From Naumannella cuiyingiana (GTDB taxonomy: Bacteria; Actinomycetota; Actinomycetes; Propionibacteriales; Propionibacteriaceae), in the NCBI RefSeq assembly GCF_013408305.1, contig NZ_JACBZS010000001.1:2418001-2482000 (forward strand): a stretch of 64,000 nt of DNA. Reading direction: 5' to 3'. Below the pieces are notes generated by a model. The model was not told the origin of the DNA. It saw only the letters and a program-made list of their open reading frames with translations, and made no database searches. The first letter of the stretch is position 1; each line of letters opens with the position of its first letter. Of this stretch, positions 44,411 through 53,437 are shown piece after piece. A program made the translations under genes and the position numbers.

Positions 44411-45037
44411 ATGATCAATCTGCTGCACATCTCCGCATCGCCTCGCGGGGCCGCCTCCCGCTCGATCGCGCTGGCGGGCGAGTTCATCGCTGCCTATCGG
44501 CGTACCCGGCCGGAATCGGCGATCACCGAGTGGGACCTGTGGGACGGCACGTTGCCCGACTTCGGGCCGCATGCCGCACACGCGAAGATGGCGACGCTGG
44601 CCGGCGAGCCGCTGACGGGCGAACAGCAGACCGCGTACCAGCGGGCCATCGACACCTTCCAGCGCTTCGACGCCGCGGACCGCTACCTGTTCAGCGTGCC
44701 CATGTGGAACGCGACCATCCCCTACATCCTCAAGCAGCTCATCGACGTGATCTCCCAGCCGGGGCTCGCATTCGCCTTCGACGCCGCCGAGGGCTACCGC
44801 GGCCTGCTGCGGAACAAGAAGGTGGTGATCGTCTACACCAGCGCCGTCTGGGCTCCCGGCCGCCCGCCGGCGTTCGGCACGGACTTCCAGAGCCCCTACC
44901 TGGAGAACTGGCTGCGCTGGGCCGGCATCGAGGACATCGTCGCGATCCGGCACCCCGCGACGATTCCCGGGCAGGATCCTGCCGCGGTGTTGCGGGGTAC
45001 GCGCGCCGCGATCGCCGCCGCCGCCCTCGCGCTCTGA
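44411..45037 (+). CDS. FMN-dependent NADH-azoreductase
   Basis: This 208-residue flavodoxin-fold enzyme reduces quinones and azo compounds with NADH. The FMN phosphate loop is ISASPRGAASRS, followed by FSVPMWNATIPYILKQLID and VYTSAVWAPGRPP. Four-electron quinone reduction protects from oxidative stress. ATG 44411 was chosen over the upstream GTG at 44357, which lies in the operator. It is followed within 10 bases by an SMR transporter. Confidence 0.92.
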   Translation: MINLLHISASPRGAASRSIALAGEFIAAYRRTRPESAITEWDLWDGTLPDFGPHAAHAKMATLAGEPLTGEQQTAYQRAIDTFQRFDAADRYLFSVPMWNATIPYILKQLIDVISQPGLAFAFDAAEGYRGLLRNKKVVIVYTSAVWAPGRPPAFGTDFQSPYLENWLRWAGIEDIVAIRHPATIPGQDPAAVLRGTRAAIAAAALAL

Positions 45038-45047
45038 GGTGATGATC

Positions 45048-45389
45048 ATGAACCTCAATTGGCTGGCGGTGATCGCCGCCGGGCTGCTCGAGATCGGCTG
45101 GGCGCACAGCATCCGGGCCACGGACGGCTTCACCAGGCTCGTGCCGACGCTCGTCTGCGGGGCGCTGACGCTCGCCGTCCTCGTCGTGCTCGACTTCGGC
45201 ATGCGCGGTCTCCCGGTCGGCACCGCGTACGCCGTCTTCGTCGGCATCGGCGCCACCGGCACCGCGTTGGTCGGGATGATCTGGCGGGCCGAACCCGTCA
45301 GCCTGCTCCGCGTAACCGCGCTCGTCCTGATCATCGGCGGCGTCGTTTTGCTCAACGTCGCCGATCGCCTCGTCGGTGATCACGCGTGA
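45048..45389 (+). CDS. Small multidrug resistance (SMR) family transporter
   Basis: This 113-residue four-helix membrane protein has the conserved membrane-embedded glutamate in AAGLLEIGWAHSI and the helix 2-3 signature GTAYAVFVGIG. ATG 45048 follows a GAGG site; an in-frame GTG at 45039 and ATG at 45042 are upstream. It is co-transcribed with the azoreductase under TetR control, so it probably exports a toxic organic cation or guanidinium-like compound. Confidence 0.9.
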   Translation: MNLNWLAVIAAGLLEIGWAHSIRATDGFTRLVPTLVCGALTLAVLVVLDFGMRGLPVGTAYAVFVGIGATGTALVGMIWRAEPVSLLRVTALVLIIGGVVLLNVADRLVGDHA

Positions 45390-45426
45390 CCGCTGACCGT
45401 CGGTGGACCCCGTCGGGCCCGGCGAA

Positions 45427-46608
45427 CTACTCCGGGATGGCCGCCTCGTCGATGCCGGCGGCCCAGGTGGAGCCCTTCCCGCCGAAGCCGCGGCGGGCCC
45501 GCTTGGCGAGCCAGTGCGCTGCCTGGGGCGGCGACATGGCGTACCGCGGATCGATGCCGAGTTTCTGCGCGGCATCCAAACCCCAGTTGGGGTTGTAGAG
45601 GAACTCGCGGCCGATCGCGACCAGGTCGGCGTCGCCGTCGCGCAAGATCGACTCCGCCTGGTCGGCGTGGATGATCAACCCGACCGCCATCGTCATGATG
45701 TCGGCCTCGCGGCGGATCTGCTCGGCGTAGGGCACCTGGTAGCCGAAGCTGTTCAGCCGGAAGAAGTTCGGTACCGCCGAGGTGGTGCCGCCGGTCGAGC
45801 AGTCGATCACGTCCACGCCGAGCGGCTTCATCCGGCGCGCCAGCCGCACGTTCTCCGCGGGCCCCCAGCCCGCCTCGTCCTCGATCGACAGTCGGACGAA
45901 CAGCGGCTTGCCTGCCGGCCAGTTCGCGCGTACCTCCTCGACGACCTCCAGCACGAACCGCATCCGGTTCTCCTCCGAACCGCCGTAGGCGTCGGTGCGC
46001 TGGTTCGCCGCGGGGGAGAGGAACTGGTGCAGCAGGTAACCGTGCGCGCCGTGCAACTCGATGATGTCGAAGCCGGCCCGGTCGGCCCGCGCCGCCGCCG
46101 CGCCCCAGGCGGCGATCGCGTCCGGGATCTCCTCCAGCTCCAGCGCGCGCGGCACCGGCGAGGCTTCCGAGTACGCGATCGCCGACGGCGCCACGAGGTC
46201 CCACTGCTCCCAGGTCTCCGCGTCCACGTCCTCCGGGGTCAGCGCGGCCGCGCCCTCCCACGGCCGCTTCACCCGCCCCTTGCGTCCCGACTGCCCGAGC
46301 TGGATCGCCGGCGTCGCGCCGTTGTCGCGGATGAAGTCGGCAATCCGGGCCAACGGCGGGATGTGCGCATCCGACCAGATCCCGAGGTCGCCGATCGTGC
46401 CCCGGCCGCGCTTCTCGACCTTGGTGGATTCGAGCATCACCGTGCCGGCGCCGCCGAGCGCCCAGCGGCCCGCGTTGACCAGATGCCAGTCGGTGGGGAA
46501 CCCGTCGATGGCGGAGTACTGGTGCATCGGCGCGGTGACGATCCGGTTGCGCAGCGTGATCTCGCGCAACTGCATCGGCGTGAACAGCAACGGGGTCCGC
46601 CCGGTCAT
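45427..46608 (-). CDS. NADH:flavin oxidoreductase, old yellow enzyme family
   Basis: This 393-residue FMN enzyme with a TIM barrel is of the YqjM/xenobiotic reductase type. It shows LFTPMQLREITLRNRIV, APMHQYSAIDGFPTDWH, IQLGQSGRKG, DIIELHGAHGYLLHQFLSP, NQRTDAYGGSEENRMRF and the C-terminal ADLVAIGREFLYNPNW. It reduces activated carbon-carbon double bonds. A lactonase-type amidohydrolase gene lies just upstream with a nine-base gap, so the pair may work in breakdown of an aromatic or unsaturated compound. Confidence 0.94.
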   Translation of the reverse strand: MTGRTPLLFTPMQLREITLRNRIVTAPMHQYSAIDGFPTDWHLVNAGRWALGGAGTVMLESTKVEKRGRGTIGDLGIWSDAHIPPLARIADFIRDNGATPAIQLGQSGRKGRVKRPWEGAAALTPEDVDAETWEQWDLVAPSAIAYSEASPVPRALELEEIPDAIAAWGAAAARADRAGFDIIELHGAHGYLLHQFLSPAANQRTDAYGGSEENRMRFVLEVVEEVRANWPAGKPLFVRLSIEDEAGWGPAENVRLARRMKPLGVDVIDCSTGGTTSAVPNFFRLNSFGYQVPYAEQIRREADIMTMAVGLIIHADQAESILRDGDADLVAIGREFLYNPNWGLDAAQKLGIDPRYAMSPPQAAHWLAKRARRGFGGKGSTWAAGIDEAAIPE

Positions 46609-46617
46609 CTCGTCTCC

Positions 46618-47484
46618 TCAGAACCCGTAGAGGACCTTGGGGTTCTCGACCAGGATCTTGTGCAGCGTCGCCTCGTCGGTGACCACCCGCAGCAGCAGAT
46701 CGATCAGGTCCTCCTCGCGCGGCGGCACGTGATCGCCGACGTGCGGCCAGTCGGTGCCCCACACCACGCGATCCGGGTTCGCCTCGACCAGAGCGCGCAT
46801 GAACGGCTCGGTGTCGGTGAACGGCGCGCCGATCTGGGAATTGCGGTCGGCGCCGGAGATCTTGGTCCAGTAGCGGCCCGTCTTCAGCTTCTCGCGCAGC
46901 TCGCGGGTGCCCGGATTGTCCGCACCCTCGTTGGCCGGGGTACGCCCCATGTGGTCGATCACGAAGTCCAGCGGCAGCTTCTCGATCCGCGGCGCCAGCT
47001 CGGCGAGATCGGCCGCGGCGACCCAGAGCTGCGCGTGCCAGCCGCGCTCGCCGATGCGGTTCGCGAGCGCCTCCAGATCCTCCAGCGTCATCCCGCCCTC
47101 GGCGTACTTCTTCCCACCGAGCCGCAGCAGATTGATCCGCACGCCCCGAAAGCCCGCCTCGGTCAGCTCATCGAGACGCTTGTCGGTGATCGCCGGATCG
47201 ACCAACCCGATCGCGCGCAGCCGGTCGGGATGGCGCAGCAGCGCGTCGTAGGTGACCGCGTTGTCGGCGCCCGCGCCGCGCGCGTGCACGATCACGCCCT
47301 TGGCGATGCCGAGCCGGTCCCACAGGGCGAGCAGATCCTCCACCGGCTTCGCCGCCGCGGACGTGTGCTGGCCCGCCTCGGAGCCCGGGAACCGATCGTA
47401 GGGGCCGTAGATGTGGACGTGGCAGTCATAGCTGCCGGCCGGCAACCTGGGCGTCTCGACCGTCGACGGCTCGCCTGCGGACAT
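46618..47484 (-). CDS. Amidohydrolase (2-pyrone-4,6-dicarboxylate lactonase-like)
   Basis: This 288-residue TIM-barrel metal hydrolase of the amidohydrolase-2 group has DCHVHIYGP (HxH), VIDHMGRTPA, and WGTDWPHVGD with the catalytic aspartate near the C-terminus. The closest recognised activity is hydrolysis of 2-pyrone-4,6-dicarboxylate (LigI) or related lactones. It is first gene of a two-gene operon with an old yellow enzyme. Confidence 0.87.
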   Translation of the reverse strand: MSAGEPSTVETPRLPAGSYDCHVHIYGPYDRFPGSEAGQHTSAAAKPVEDLLALWDRLGIAKGVIVHARGAGADNAVTYDALLRHPDRLRAIGLVDPAITDKRLDELTEAGFRGVRINLLRLGGKKYAEGGMTLEDLEALANRIGERGWHAQLWVAAADLAELAPRIEKLPLDFVIDHMGRTPANEGADNPGTRELREKLKTGRYWTKISGADRNSQIGAPFTDTEPFMRALVEANPDRVVWGTDWPHVGDHVPPREEDLIDLLLRVVTDEATLHKILVENPKVLYGF

Positions 47485-47583
47485 CGGCTATCTCCTTTGA
47501 TCACCGCCGCCGAGCAGGAGGACCCGACGGCATCCGAGCGCCGAACCTAATCAGCCGCCGCGCGGCCGGACAAGCGCGGCGTT

Positions 47584-48951
47584 TCACTGCGAGGGACGGT
47601 CATCGGCCGCCGAGTGAGTATGGGTCGGTACGCCGGTCGGCAGCAGTGCCGCACCGAGCGCCGTCGCCGCGGCGGCGACGAGCGCGATCGGGAACCCGAG
47701 CACCGGATCGATCGCGGCGACCGTACTGAACGCGGCAATCCCCAGGCCGGTGCCGACGGCGAACGCGATCTCCTGGATGACACCCGCCTGGGCGGCTCGT
47801 CGCGGCGTCGCGGCCTCGAACAGCGCCGTCGTCGCGATGGTGCCGACCGCGCCGTAGCCGAGCCCCACGAGCGCGAGCGCAGCGGGCAGGGGCACGACGC
47901 CGAGGCCGGTGGCCAGCGCGCCCGCCGCCTGCACCCCCAGCGCGATACGGACGACCAGCGCGGAACCGAGCCGGGCGTGGGTCAGCGGCGCGAGCAGGCC
48001 GCCCGCGGTCGTGGCCAGCGCGAGCGGCACCAGCGCCAGCCCCGCCTGACTCGGCGAGCGGTCCTCGGCGAGCTGCAGGTGCACGCTGACCAGATAGATG
48101 CAGGCGCCCGCGGCGGCCGCCGAGATCAACAACTGAATCGCCGACACGCTCACCCGCCGTCTGGCGAACAGCGCGACATCGAGCAGCGGGTCCGTCGCAC
48201 GCCGCTGCCGGCGGACGAAGACGGCCAGCAGCGCGACGCCGATCACGAGCAGGCCGGTGCCCTCGACGGGCGCGGCCGCGAGTCGCTTCACCGCGTGCAC
48301 GATCACCCCCAGGCCGACCCCGGACAAGATCAGGTCGACGGGATCGAAACCGGGTCGACCGGCGCCGCGGGACTCGGGCAACAGGCGTATCGCGGCGAGG
48401 GCGGCGATCGATGCGATGGCGACGAGCGCCGCGAACACCGAGCGCCAGCCGAGACGATCGGTCAACACGCCCCCGAGCACCGGGCCGAGCGCGTTGCCGG
48501 CGCCGACCGTGGCAACCCAGGCCCCGTTGGCGATGGCAAGATCACGGCCGCGGAAGCGAGTGCCGATCGTGGCCACGACGCTCGCGATGACGGCGCCGCC
48601 GGCCAGGCCGGTGATCGCCCTGGTGATGATCAACACGAGACCGGCGCTCGCCAGCATCGCCACGGCATTGCCGAGTGCCATCGCGCCGAGACCGATCACC
48701 AGGACGGTACGCCGCCCGAACCGATCGCCGAGCCGGGCTGCGAAGAGCAATCCGGCGGCCAGGCACAACGGGTAGCTGTCGACCAGCCACGCCCGGCCCG
48801 TGTCCGACAGCGACACCTCGGCGGCGATCACCGGCGCCGGGACGGAGATCAGGCTCATCGACAGGCCGCTGCCGAGGATGCCCAACAGCAGCGGGACCAG
48901 GACGATCCAGCCGCTGCTCGGTCCCGAGGGCGTCGGTTCGCTTCCTGTCAC
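47584..48951 (-). CDS. MFS drug-efflux transporter (DHA2-like, 14 helices)
   Basis: This 455-residue transporter has the MFS motif A GLLFAARLGDRFGRRTVLVI and motif C-like ANGAWVATVGAGNALGPVLG. About 13-14 hydrophobic helices point to the drug:H+ antiporter-2 group. The GTG at 48951 (TGSEPTPSG) was chosen because the hydrophobic core begins soon after. It is divergent from an HxlR regulator with 70 bases between, the usual arrangement for an inducible efflux pump. Confidence 0.9.
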   Translation of the reverse strand: MTGSEPTPSGPSSGWIVLVPLLLGILGSGLSMSLISVPAPVIAAEVSLSDTGRAWLVDSYPLCLAAGLLFAARLGDRFGRRTVLVIGLGAMALGNAVAMLASAGLVLIITRAITGLAGGAVIASVVATIGTRFRGRDLAIANGAWVATVGAGNALGPVLGGVLTDRLGWRSVFAALVAIASIAALAAIRLLPESRGAGRPGFDPVDLILSGVGLGVIVHAVKRLAAAPVEGTGLLVIGVALLAVFVRRQRRATDPLLDVALFARRRVSVSAIQLLISAAAAGACIYLVSVHLQLAEDRSPSQAGLALVPLALATTAGGLLAPLTHARLGSALVVRIALGVQAAGALATGLGVVPLPAALALVGLGYGAVGTIATTALFEAATPRRAAQAGVIQEIAFAVGTGLGIAAFSTVAAIDPVLGFPIALVAAAATALGAALLPTGVPTHTHSAADDRPSQ

Positions 48952-49021
48952 ACAGGCGAGTATGCGCGGTACACTCCGAAACGGGTAGTACTGACATTTC
49001 TGTCCGTGTGGAGGGAGCCCG

Positions 49022-49387
49022 GTGGTGCGCGCCCAGACCGAGAAGGCGGTACGCGAGTGGCAGCACACCTGCGCCGCCGAGATCGCCGCGACGGTGCTCG
49101 CCGGGGCGTGGAAGCCGGTGATCATGCACGAGCTGCGTGAGGCCGGCGTCCTGCGCTTCCGCGAGCTCGCCCGGCGTACCGGCGGGCTGTCCGAACGCGG
49201 CCTGACCCGGCAGTTGCGTGAGCTGGAGGAGGACGGCCTGGTCGCGCGGCAGGTGTATCCGCAGGTGCCGCCCAAGGTCGAGTACCGCCTGACCGAGGTC
49301 GGCGAGGAAGCGCAGGAGGTCCTCGACGTGATGGCCCGCTGGGGGCGTGGGTACGCCGCGCGGTTCGGCCCGGGCGAGCCGAGCTGA
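49022..49387 (+). CDS. HxlR-family transcriptional regulator
   Basis: This 121-residue winged-helix protein has the HxlR cysteine near the N-terminus (WQHTCAAEIAATVLAG), KPVIMHELREAGVLRF, the recognition helix SERGLTRQLRELEEDGLV and wing YPQVPPKVEYRLTEVG. Family members sense electrophiles or oxidants through the cysteine. It is divergent from the MFS pump it likely controls; GGGTAGTACTGACATT in the gap is a possible promoter/operator. Confidence 0.92.
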   Translation: MVRAQTEKAVREWQHTCAAEIAATVLAGAWKPVIMHELREAGVLRFRELARRTGGLSERGLTRQLRELEEDGLVARQVYPQVPPKVEYRLTEVGEEAQEVLDVMARWGRGYAARFGPGEPS

Positions 49388-49403
49388 GCTCCCGTCGCGG
49401 GCC

Positions 49404-50072
49404 TCAGTGCCGCAGCGCCCGGCGGGCCAAGCGGTTGCCGACGAACTGGCCGATCTGGACGATCAGGACGATCGTCAGCACGCAGACCGCGATCACCGCG
49501 AAGTTGAACCGGTTGTAGCCCTGGACGATCGCCAGCTCGCCGAGGCCGCCGCCCGCGATCAGCGCCGACGCGGCCGAGGCGTCCATGATCGCCACGAACA
49601 TGAACGTGAAGCCCAGGATCAGCGGGCCGAGCGCCTCCGGCACGAGCAACGACCAGATGATCCGCCAACGGCTCGCGCCCATCGCCCGGGCCGCCTCGAT
49701 GACCCCGGGATCGATGGCGACCAGGTTCTGCTCCACGATCCGCGCGAACGCCACCGACGCCGCCACCGCCAGCGGAACGATGATCGCCGGCGTACCGAAC
49801 GACGCCCTGACCAGCGCATAGGTGACCGGCGCCATCAGCGTGATGAAGATGATGAACGGGATCGGCCGGATGATGTTGATCACCACGTTGACGACGTTGA
49901 ACAGCACCGGATTGGCGAGCAGCCCGCCGCGCCGCGTGACGTAGAGCAGCACGCCGAGCGCCGTCCCGAACACCCCGGCCGCCGCCAGCGCCACGCCCAC
50001 CATCAGCAGCGTTTCGGCGATCGCGGTGATCAACTCGGGGCCGAAGACCGGCCAGTTGATGCCGTTGCGCAT
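49404..50072 (-). CDS. metI: Methionine ABC transporter permease
   Basis: This 222-residue permease has five to six membrane helices. The EAA loop ARAMGASRWRIIWSLLVPEA contacts the ATPase, and FGTPAIIVPLAVAASVAFAR is typical of MetI. It is the last gene of metQ-metN-metI and starts in the metN stop codon. Confidence 0.94.
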   Translation of the reverse strand: MRNGINWPVFGPELITAIAETLLMVGVALAAAGVFGTALGVLLYVTRRGGLLANPVLFNVVNVVINIIRPIPFIIFITLMAPVTYALVRASFGTPAIIVPLAVAASVAFARIVEQNLVAIDPGVIEAARAMGASRWRIIWSLLVPEALGPLILGFTFMFVAIMDASAASALIAGGGLGELAIVQGYNRFNFAVIAVCVLTIVLIVQIGQFVGNRLARRALRH

Positions 50073-51118
50073 CAGAGCACCTCCACCTCGGTACGCCGGG
50101 CGATCTCGGCGACCAGCCCGTCGACGGCCTCCGGCGTACCGCGCAGTTGCAGCGTCAGCGAACCGAACGCGCGATTCTGCAGCGTCTGGATCCCACCGTG
50201 CACGATCTCGAAGTCGACCCCGCGCGCGGCCGCCCCGCCGAGCGCGACCCCGAGGCCGACGCCCTCGCGCTGGGCGACCCGCAGCAGCGTCCCCGGATGC
50301 GTCGCGTGCAGCCGCTCCAGCTCGCCGTCCGACGGCCGGTCGCGCAGCGCCGAGCCGACGAAGCTGGCGCCGACCGCGGAGCGCGGCTCGGCGAACACGT
50401 CGAACACCTCGCCCTCCTCGACGACCCGCCCGTCGGCCATCACCGCGACCCGGTCACAGATCGTGCGGACCACGTCCATCTCGTGGGTGATCACCACGAT
50501 CGTCACCCCCAGCTCGGTGTTCACCCGGCGCAGCAGCCGCAACACCTCGCCCGTGGTGTCCGGGTCGAGCGCGCTGGTCGGCTCATCGGCGAGCAACAGC
50601 GCCGGGTTGGTCGCGAGCGCCCGAGCGATGCCGACGCGCTGTTTCTGCCCGCCGGAGAGCTGTTCGGGGTACGCCCGCGCGCGCCCGGACAGCCCGACGA
50701 AGCCGAGCAGCTCGCTCACCCGCGCCCGCCGCCGCTCGGCATCCCAGCCGGCGATCCGCAGCGGGTACTCGACGTTGCCGAACACCGTCCGCGAACGGAA
50801 CAGGTTGAACTGCTGGAAGATCATTCCGATGCCGGTACGCACGGCGCGCAGCTTGTGCTCCGGCAGCCCGGTGATCTCGGTATCACCGACCCGGATGGAG
50901 CCAGACGTGACCGGTTCCAGGCCGTTGATCAGGCGTACCAGCGTCGACTTGCCGGCGCCCGAGGCGCCGATGATGCCGAAGATCCGGCCCGCCGGGATGT
51001 CCAGCGTGACATCGTCCACGGCCAGCACCGGCGGGTCGCCCGGGAACTGCCGCGACACCCCGCGCAGGCCGACGCCGCCGGCCGGTGCCCGGCCGGCGGC
51101 CTCGCGTGCGGTCGGCAT
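50072..51118 (-). CDS. metN: Methionine ABC transporter ATP-binding protein
   Basis: This 348-residue ATPase has Walker A GASGAGKST, Q-loop IFQQFNLF, signature LSGGQKQR, Walker B LLLADEPTSALD and H-loop VVITHEM. The C-terminal 90 residues form the NIL domain that binds methionine and inhibits transport when the cell is full. Its start is immediately after the metQ stop. Confidence 0.95.
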   Translation of the reverse strand: MPTAREAAGRAPAGGVGLRGVSRQFPGDPPVLAVDDVTLDIPAGRIFGIIGASGAGKSTLVRLINGLEPVTSGSIRVGDTEITGLPEHKLRAVRTGIGMIFQQFNLFRSRTVFGNVEYPLRIAGWDAERRRARVSELLGFVGLSGRARAYPEQLSGGQKQRVGIARALATNPALLLADEPTSALDPDTTGEVLRLLRRVNTELGVTIVVITHEMDVVRTICDRVAVMADGRVVEEGEVFDVFAEPRSAVGASFVGSALRDRPSDGELERLHATHPGTLLRVAQREGVGLGVALGGAAARGVDFEIVHGGIQTLQNRAFGSLTLQLRGTPEAVDGLVAEIARRTEVEVL

Positions 51119-52021
51119 TCAGCCCTTGTTCTTCAGGTTGTTCTCGATCTCGGTCAGCGTCGCCTGCAACTGATCGGGCGAGTCGGTGCGCGAGACCCCC
51201 GTGCCGCCGGTGGCCTCGAGGCGCTGCTTCTCGACCTCCGGACGGTGGTAGATGTCGACGATCTTGGCGAAGGCCGGGTTGTCCCTGTCCGCCGCGCGGG
51301 AGACGATCACGTTCACGTACGGCTTGGTGGACTCGGCGTTCGGGTCGTCCTTGATGATCGCGGAGTTCGGGTCGATCCCCGCGTCGGCGAGAAAGTTGTT
51401 GTTGATGATCGCGCCGTCCACGGTGCCCAGGCCGACCACCGTCTGCGAGGCGTCGACCGCCTGGATCTTGACCTTCGACGACGGCAGCACGTCGGACTCA
51501 CCCGACAGCGAGTTGCCGCCGTCGCGCAGCTCCACCAGGCCGGCCTGCTGCAGGACCAGCAGCGCCCGGGCCAGGTTGGACGGATCGTTCGGCACGGCGA
51601 TCGTGCCGCCGGCCGGGATCTGGTCGACGCTGGTGTGCTTCTCCGAGTACAGGTTCAGCGGCACCACATAGGTCGCGCCGATCGGCGTCAGGTCGTCGCT
51701 CGCCTCGACGTTGTACTGGGCCAGGAACTGCAGGTGCTGGAAGGCGTTCAGGTCGAGCTCGCCCGACGACACGGCGGGATTCGCCTTGGTGTAGTCGGTG
51801 AAGTTGGTGACCTGGATGTCCAGGCCCTCGGCCTTGCCGAGCTCGACGATCGTGTTCCAGTACGGCTGCGCGCCCTCCGTCGTGCCGATCTTGATCGTGA
51901 CGGGCTCGCCGGGTGCGGCGCTCGGCCCGCCGGCCGGGCTCGCGCCCGGGCCGTAGGAGCATGCCGCCATCACCAGCGCGACGACTGCCGTGATCAGCGC
52001 GGGCAACAGCTTGCGGGACAT
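51119..52021 (-). CDS. metQ: Methionine-binding lipoprotein
   Basis: This 300-residue extracellular lipoprotein (NlpA/MetQ family) has signal peptide LLPALITAVVALVMAAC with the lipobox cysteine at 21. It also has IKIGTTEGAQPYWNTIVELG, DLNAFQHLQFL and the ligand region VPLNLYSEKHTSVDQIPAGG. It captures D/L-methionine or a close relative for MetNI. The ATG has AAGGAG upstream and the leader is about 90 bases. Confidence 0.94.
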   Translation of the reverse strand: MSRKLLPALITAVVALVMAACSYGPGASPAGGPSAAPGEPVTIKIGTTEGAQPYWNTIVELGKAEGLDIQVTNFTDYTKANPAVSSGELDLNAFQHLQFLAQYNVEASDDLTPIGATYVVPLNLYSEKHTSVDQIPAGGTIAVPNDPSNLARALLVLQQAGLVELRDGGNSLSGESDVLPSSKVKIQAVDASQTVVGLGTVDGAIINNNFLADAGIDPNSAIIKDDPNAESTKPYVNVIVSRAADRDNPAFAKIVDIYHRPEVEKQRLEATGGTGVSRTDSPDQLQATLTEIENNLKNKG

Positions 52022-52113
52022 GGGTTTCTCCTTCGGTCGGTGTGTGCCACGGCCGACCCGGACACGCGGCTGCGTCGGGTCGCGGCGCCGCGGTGAGGCC
52101 CAACGTAGGCAAT

Positions 52114-52134
52114 ACTCGACTGTCCCTATCGAGT
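52114..52134 (-). promoter_or_regulatory. Inverted repeat in the metQNI upstream region
   Basis: ACTCGA and TCGAGT are separated by nine bases, about 93 bases before metQ. TACGTT just downstream (reverse strand) could be the -10. The repeat may be an operator for a sulfur or methionine repressor. No known SAM riboswitch fold was recognised in the leader. Confidence 0.45.
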
Positions 52135-52226
52135 TTCTTGCGATGTGGTCGCGGGTACGCCGGTCCGGACGCGCGTGCTAGGTCCCCGGCACGCGGGGGA
52201 ACGTGCCGAGGACCAGCCGGGCGCCC

Positions 52227-52245
52227 GGCCGGGTCGCACCCGGCC
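52227..52245 (-). terminator. Hairpin after the SnoaL-like gene
   Basis: GGCCGGGT and ACCCGGCC pair perfectly around a three-base loop, 10 bases after the stop of the SnoaL-like gene. It separates the SDR/SnoaL unit from metQNI. Confidence 0.6.
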
Positions 52246-52254
52246 GTCACCCGC

Positions 52255-52584
52255 TCATCCCTCCCGGATCGTCATCCTGGCGATCTTGTCGCCGGCGACA
52301 TCGAAGGTGAACCGGCTGCGCCCGTTGGCGTAATTGCTGCGCCAGTCGCCCACCACGGTCACGGTGTCGCCGTCCACTCGGACCTCCTCGGGGGTGAGGG
52401 TGCCGTGGGAGCCGATGAACTCCTTGTCGCTCCATGCCTTGATCTGGTCGCGGCCGGGGAACTCGCGTCCCCAGTCATTGACGGCACCGTCGTCGGTGAA
52501 CGCGTCGAGGAAGGCCTGTTCGTCGTGTCGGTTGACGGCGGCGACGAACGAGGCGACGGGTTCGGGAATGGTGGGATCAGTCAT
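52255..52584 (-). CDS. SnoaL-like (NTF2 fold) protein
   Basis: This 109-residue protein is a single cone-shaped NTF2-like domain: PVASFVAAVNRHDEQAFLDA, DDGAVNDWGREFPGRDQIKA, then beta strands VRVDGDTVTVVGDW and SRFTFDVAGDKIARM. Members are small isomerases, hydrolases or binding proteins. It follows the SDR gene by 45 bases on the same strand, so it probably belongs to the same TetR-controlled unit. Confidence 0.85.
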   Translation of the reverse strand: MTDPTIPEPVASFVAAVNRHDEQAFLDAFTDDGAVNDWGREFPGRDQIKAWSDKEFIGSHGTLTPEEVRVDGDTVTVVGDWRSNYANGRSRFTFDVAGDKIARMTIREG

Positions 52585-52629
52585 GCCGGTTCTCCTCGGT
52601 GGTAGCGGGCTGGATCCGGAAGTACGCGA

Positions 52630-53385
52630 TCAACGAGTGGTGTAGCCGCCGTTGGCGAAGATCGTCTGGCCGGTGATCCACCAGCCTTCGGATGCGAGGA
52701 ACCGCACGATGGGCGCGATGTCCTCGATCTTGGTGAGCTGATTGCCCATCGCCTGCGACTTGTGGAACTCCACACGCTCGGGCGTCTCCTGTCCGTAGAA
52801 GAACGGAGTGTCCATCGGCCCCGGCGCGATGGCGGTGACCGAGATGCCGCGCTCGCCGAACTCCTTGGCGGCGGCCCGGGTGAAGTGTTCCACCGGGCTC
52901 TTGCCTCCGGCGTAGGTCGAGTAGCCGTCGGTGAATGCCGCGAGCAGTGCGGTGACGATCGTGATGACCTTGCCGTTGTCGGCCAGGCTCCGGCCGGCCT
53001 CCTTGATGAAGAAATAGGCGGCCTTCGCGTTGATGTCGAACATCGAGTCGTACTCGTCCTCGGTCGTCTCGACGATCGGCTTGCGCAACACCTTGCCCAC
53101 GGTGTTCACGGCGACGTCGATCTGTCCGATTGCCGCCGCGGCGTCGGCGAACAGCTTCTCCACGTTGCCCGGCACGGTCAGGTCGCCGGTCAGGATCACG
53201 CCGCGACTGCCGGTGGCCTCGACCTCGGCCAGGGTCTTCTCCGCCTCGGGCCGGCTGGACTCGGAGTTGTAGTGGATGGCGACGTTCGCGCCCGCCTGGG
53301 CCGCCTGACGGGCGATCAGGCCGCCGAGATTCTTCGCGCCGCCGGCGATCAGGACGTTCTTGCCCGCAAGGGTGGGGTTGGCCAT
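52630..53385 (-). CDS. SDR-family oxidoreductase
   Basis: This 251-residue Rossmann enzyme has the cofactor loop NVLIAGGAKNLGGLIARQAA, VNTVGKVLRKPI, and the catalytic YxxxK in YAGGKSPVEHF, with IAPGPMDTPFF and WWITGQTIFANGGYTTR at the end. The catalytic serine position, about 13 residues before the tyrosine, reads ITIVTALLAAF and appears to be threonine. ATG 53385 is the conserved start. It is divergent from a TetR regulator across a palindromic operator. Confidence 0.92.
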   Translation of the reverse strand: MANPTLAGKNVLIAGGAKNLGGLIARQAAQAGANVAIHYNSESSRPEAEKTLAEVEATGSRGVILTGDLTVPGNVEKLFADAAAAIGQIDVAVNTVGKVLRKPIVETTEDEYDSMFDINAKAAYFFIKEAGRSLADNGKVITIVTALLAAFTDGYSTYAGGKSPVEHFTRAAAKEFGERGISVTAIAPGPMDTPFFYGQETPERVEFHKSQAMGNQLTKIEDIAPIVRFLASEGWWITGQTIFANGGYTTR

Positions 53386-53437
53386 GGTCAGCTCCTCGTG
53401 CGTTCTGCGTGCTGGTACCCGGATTGTATCTGTGACA

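Noticed and set aside
45403-47550. A 715-codon forward frame
   Set aside because: It is antisense to the old yellow enzyme and lactonase genes, both of which have clear active-site motifs.
52022-52110. SAM riboswitch before metQ
   Set aside because: The leader is GC-rich and can form hairpins, but no conserved SAM-I, SAM-II or SAM-IV core was recognised.
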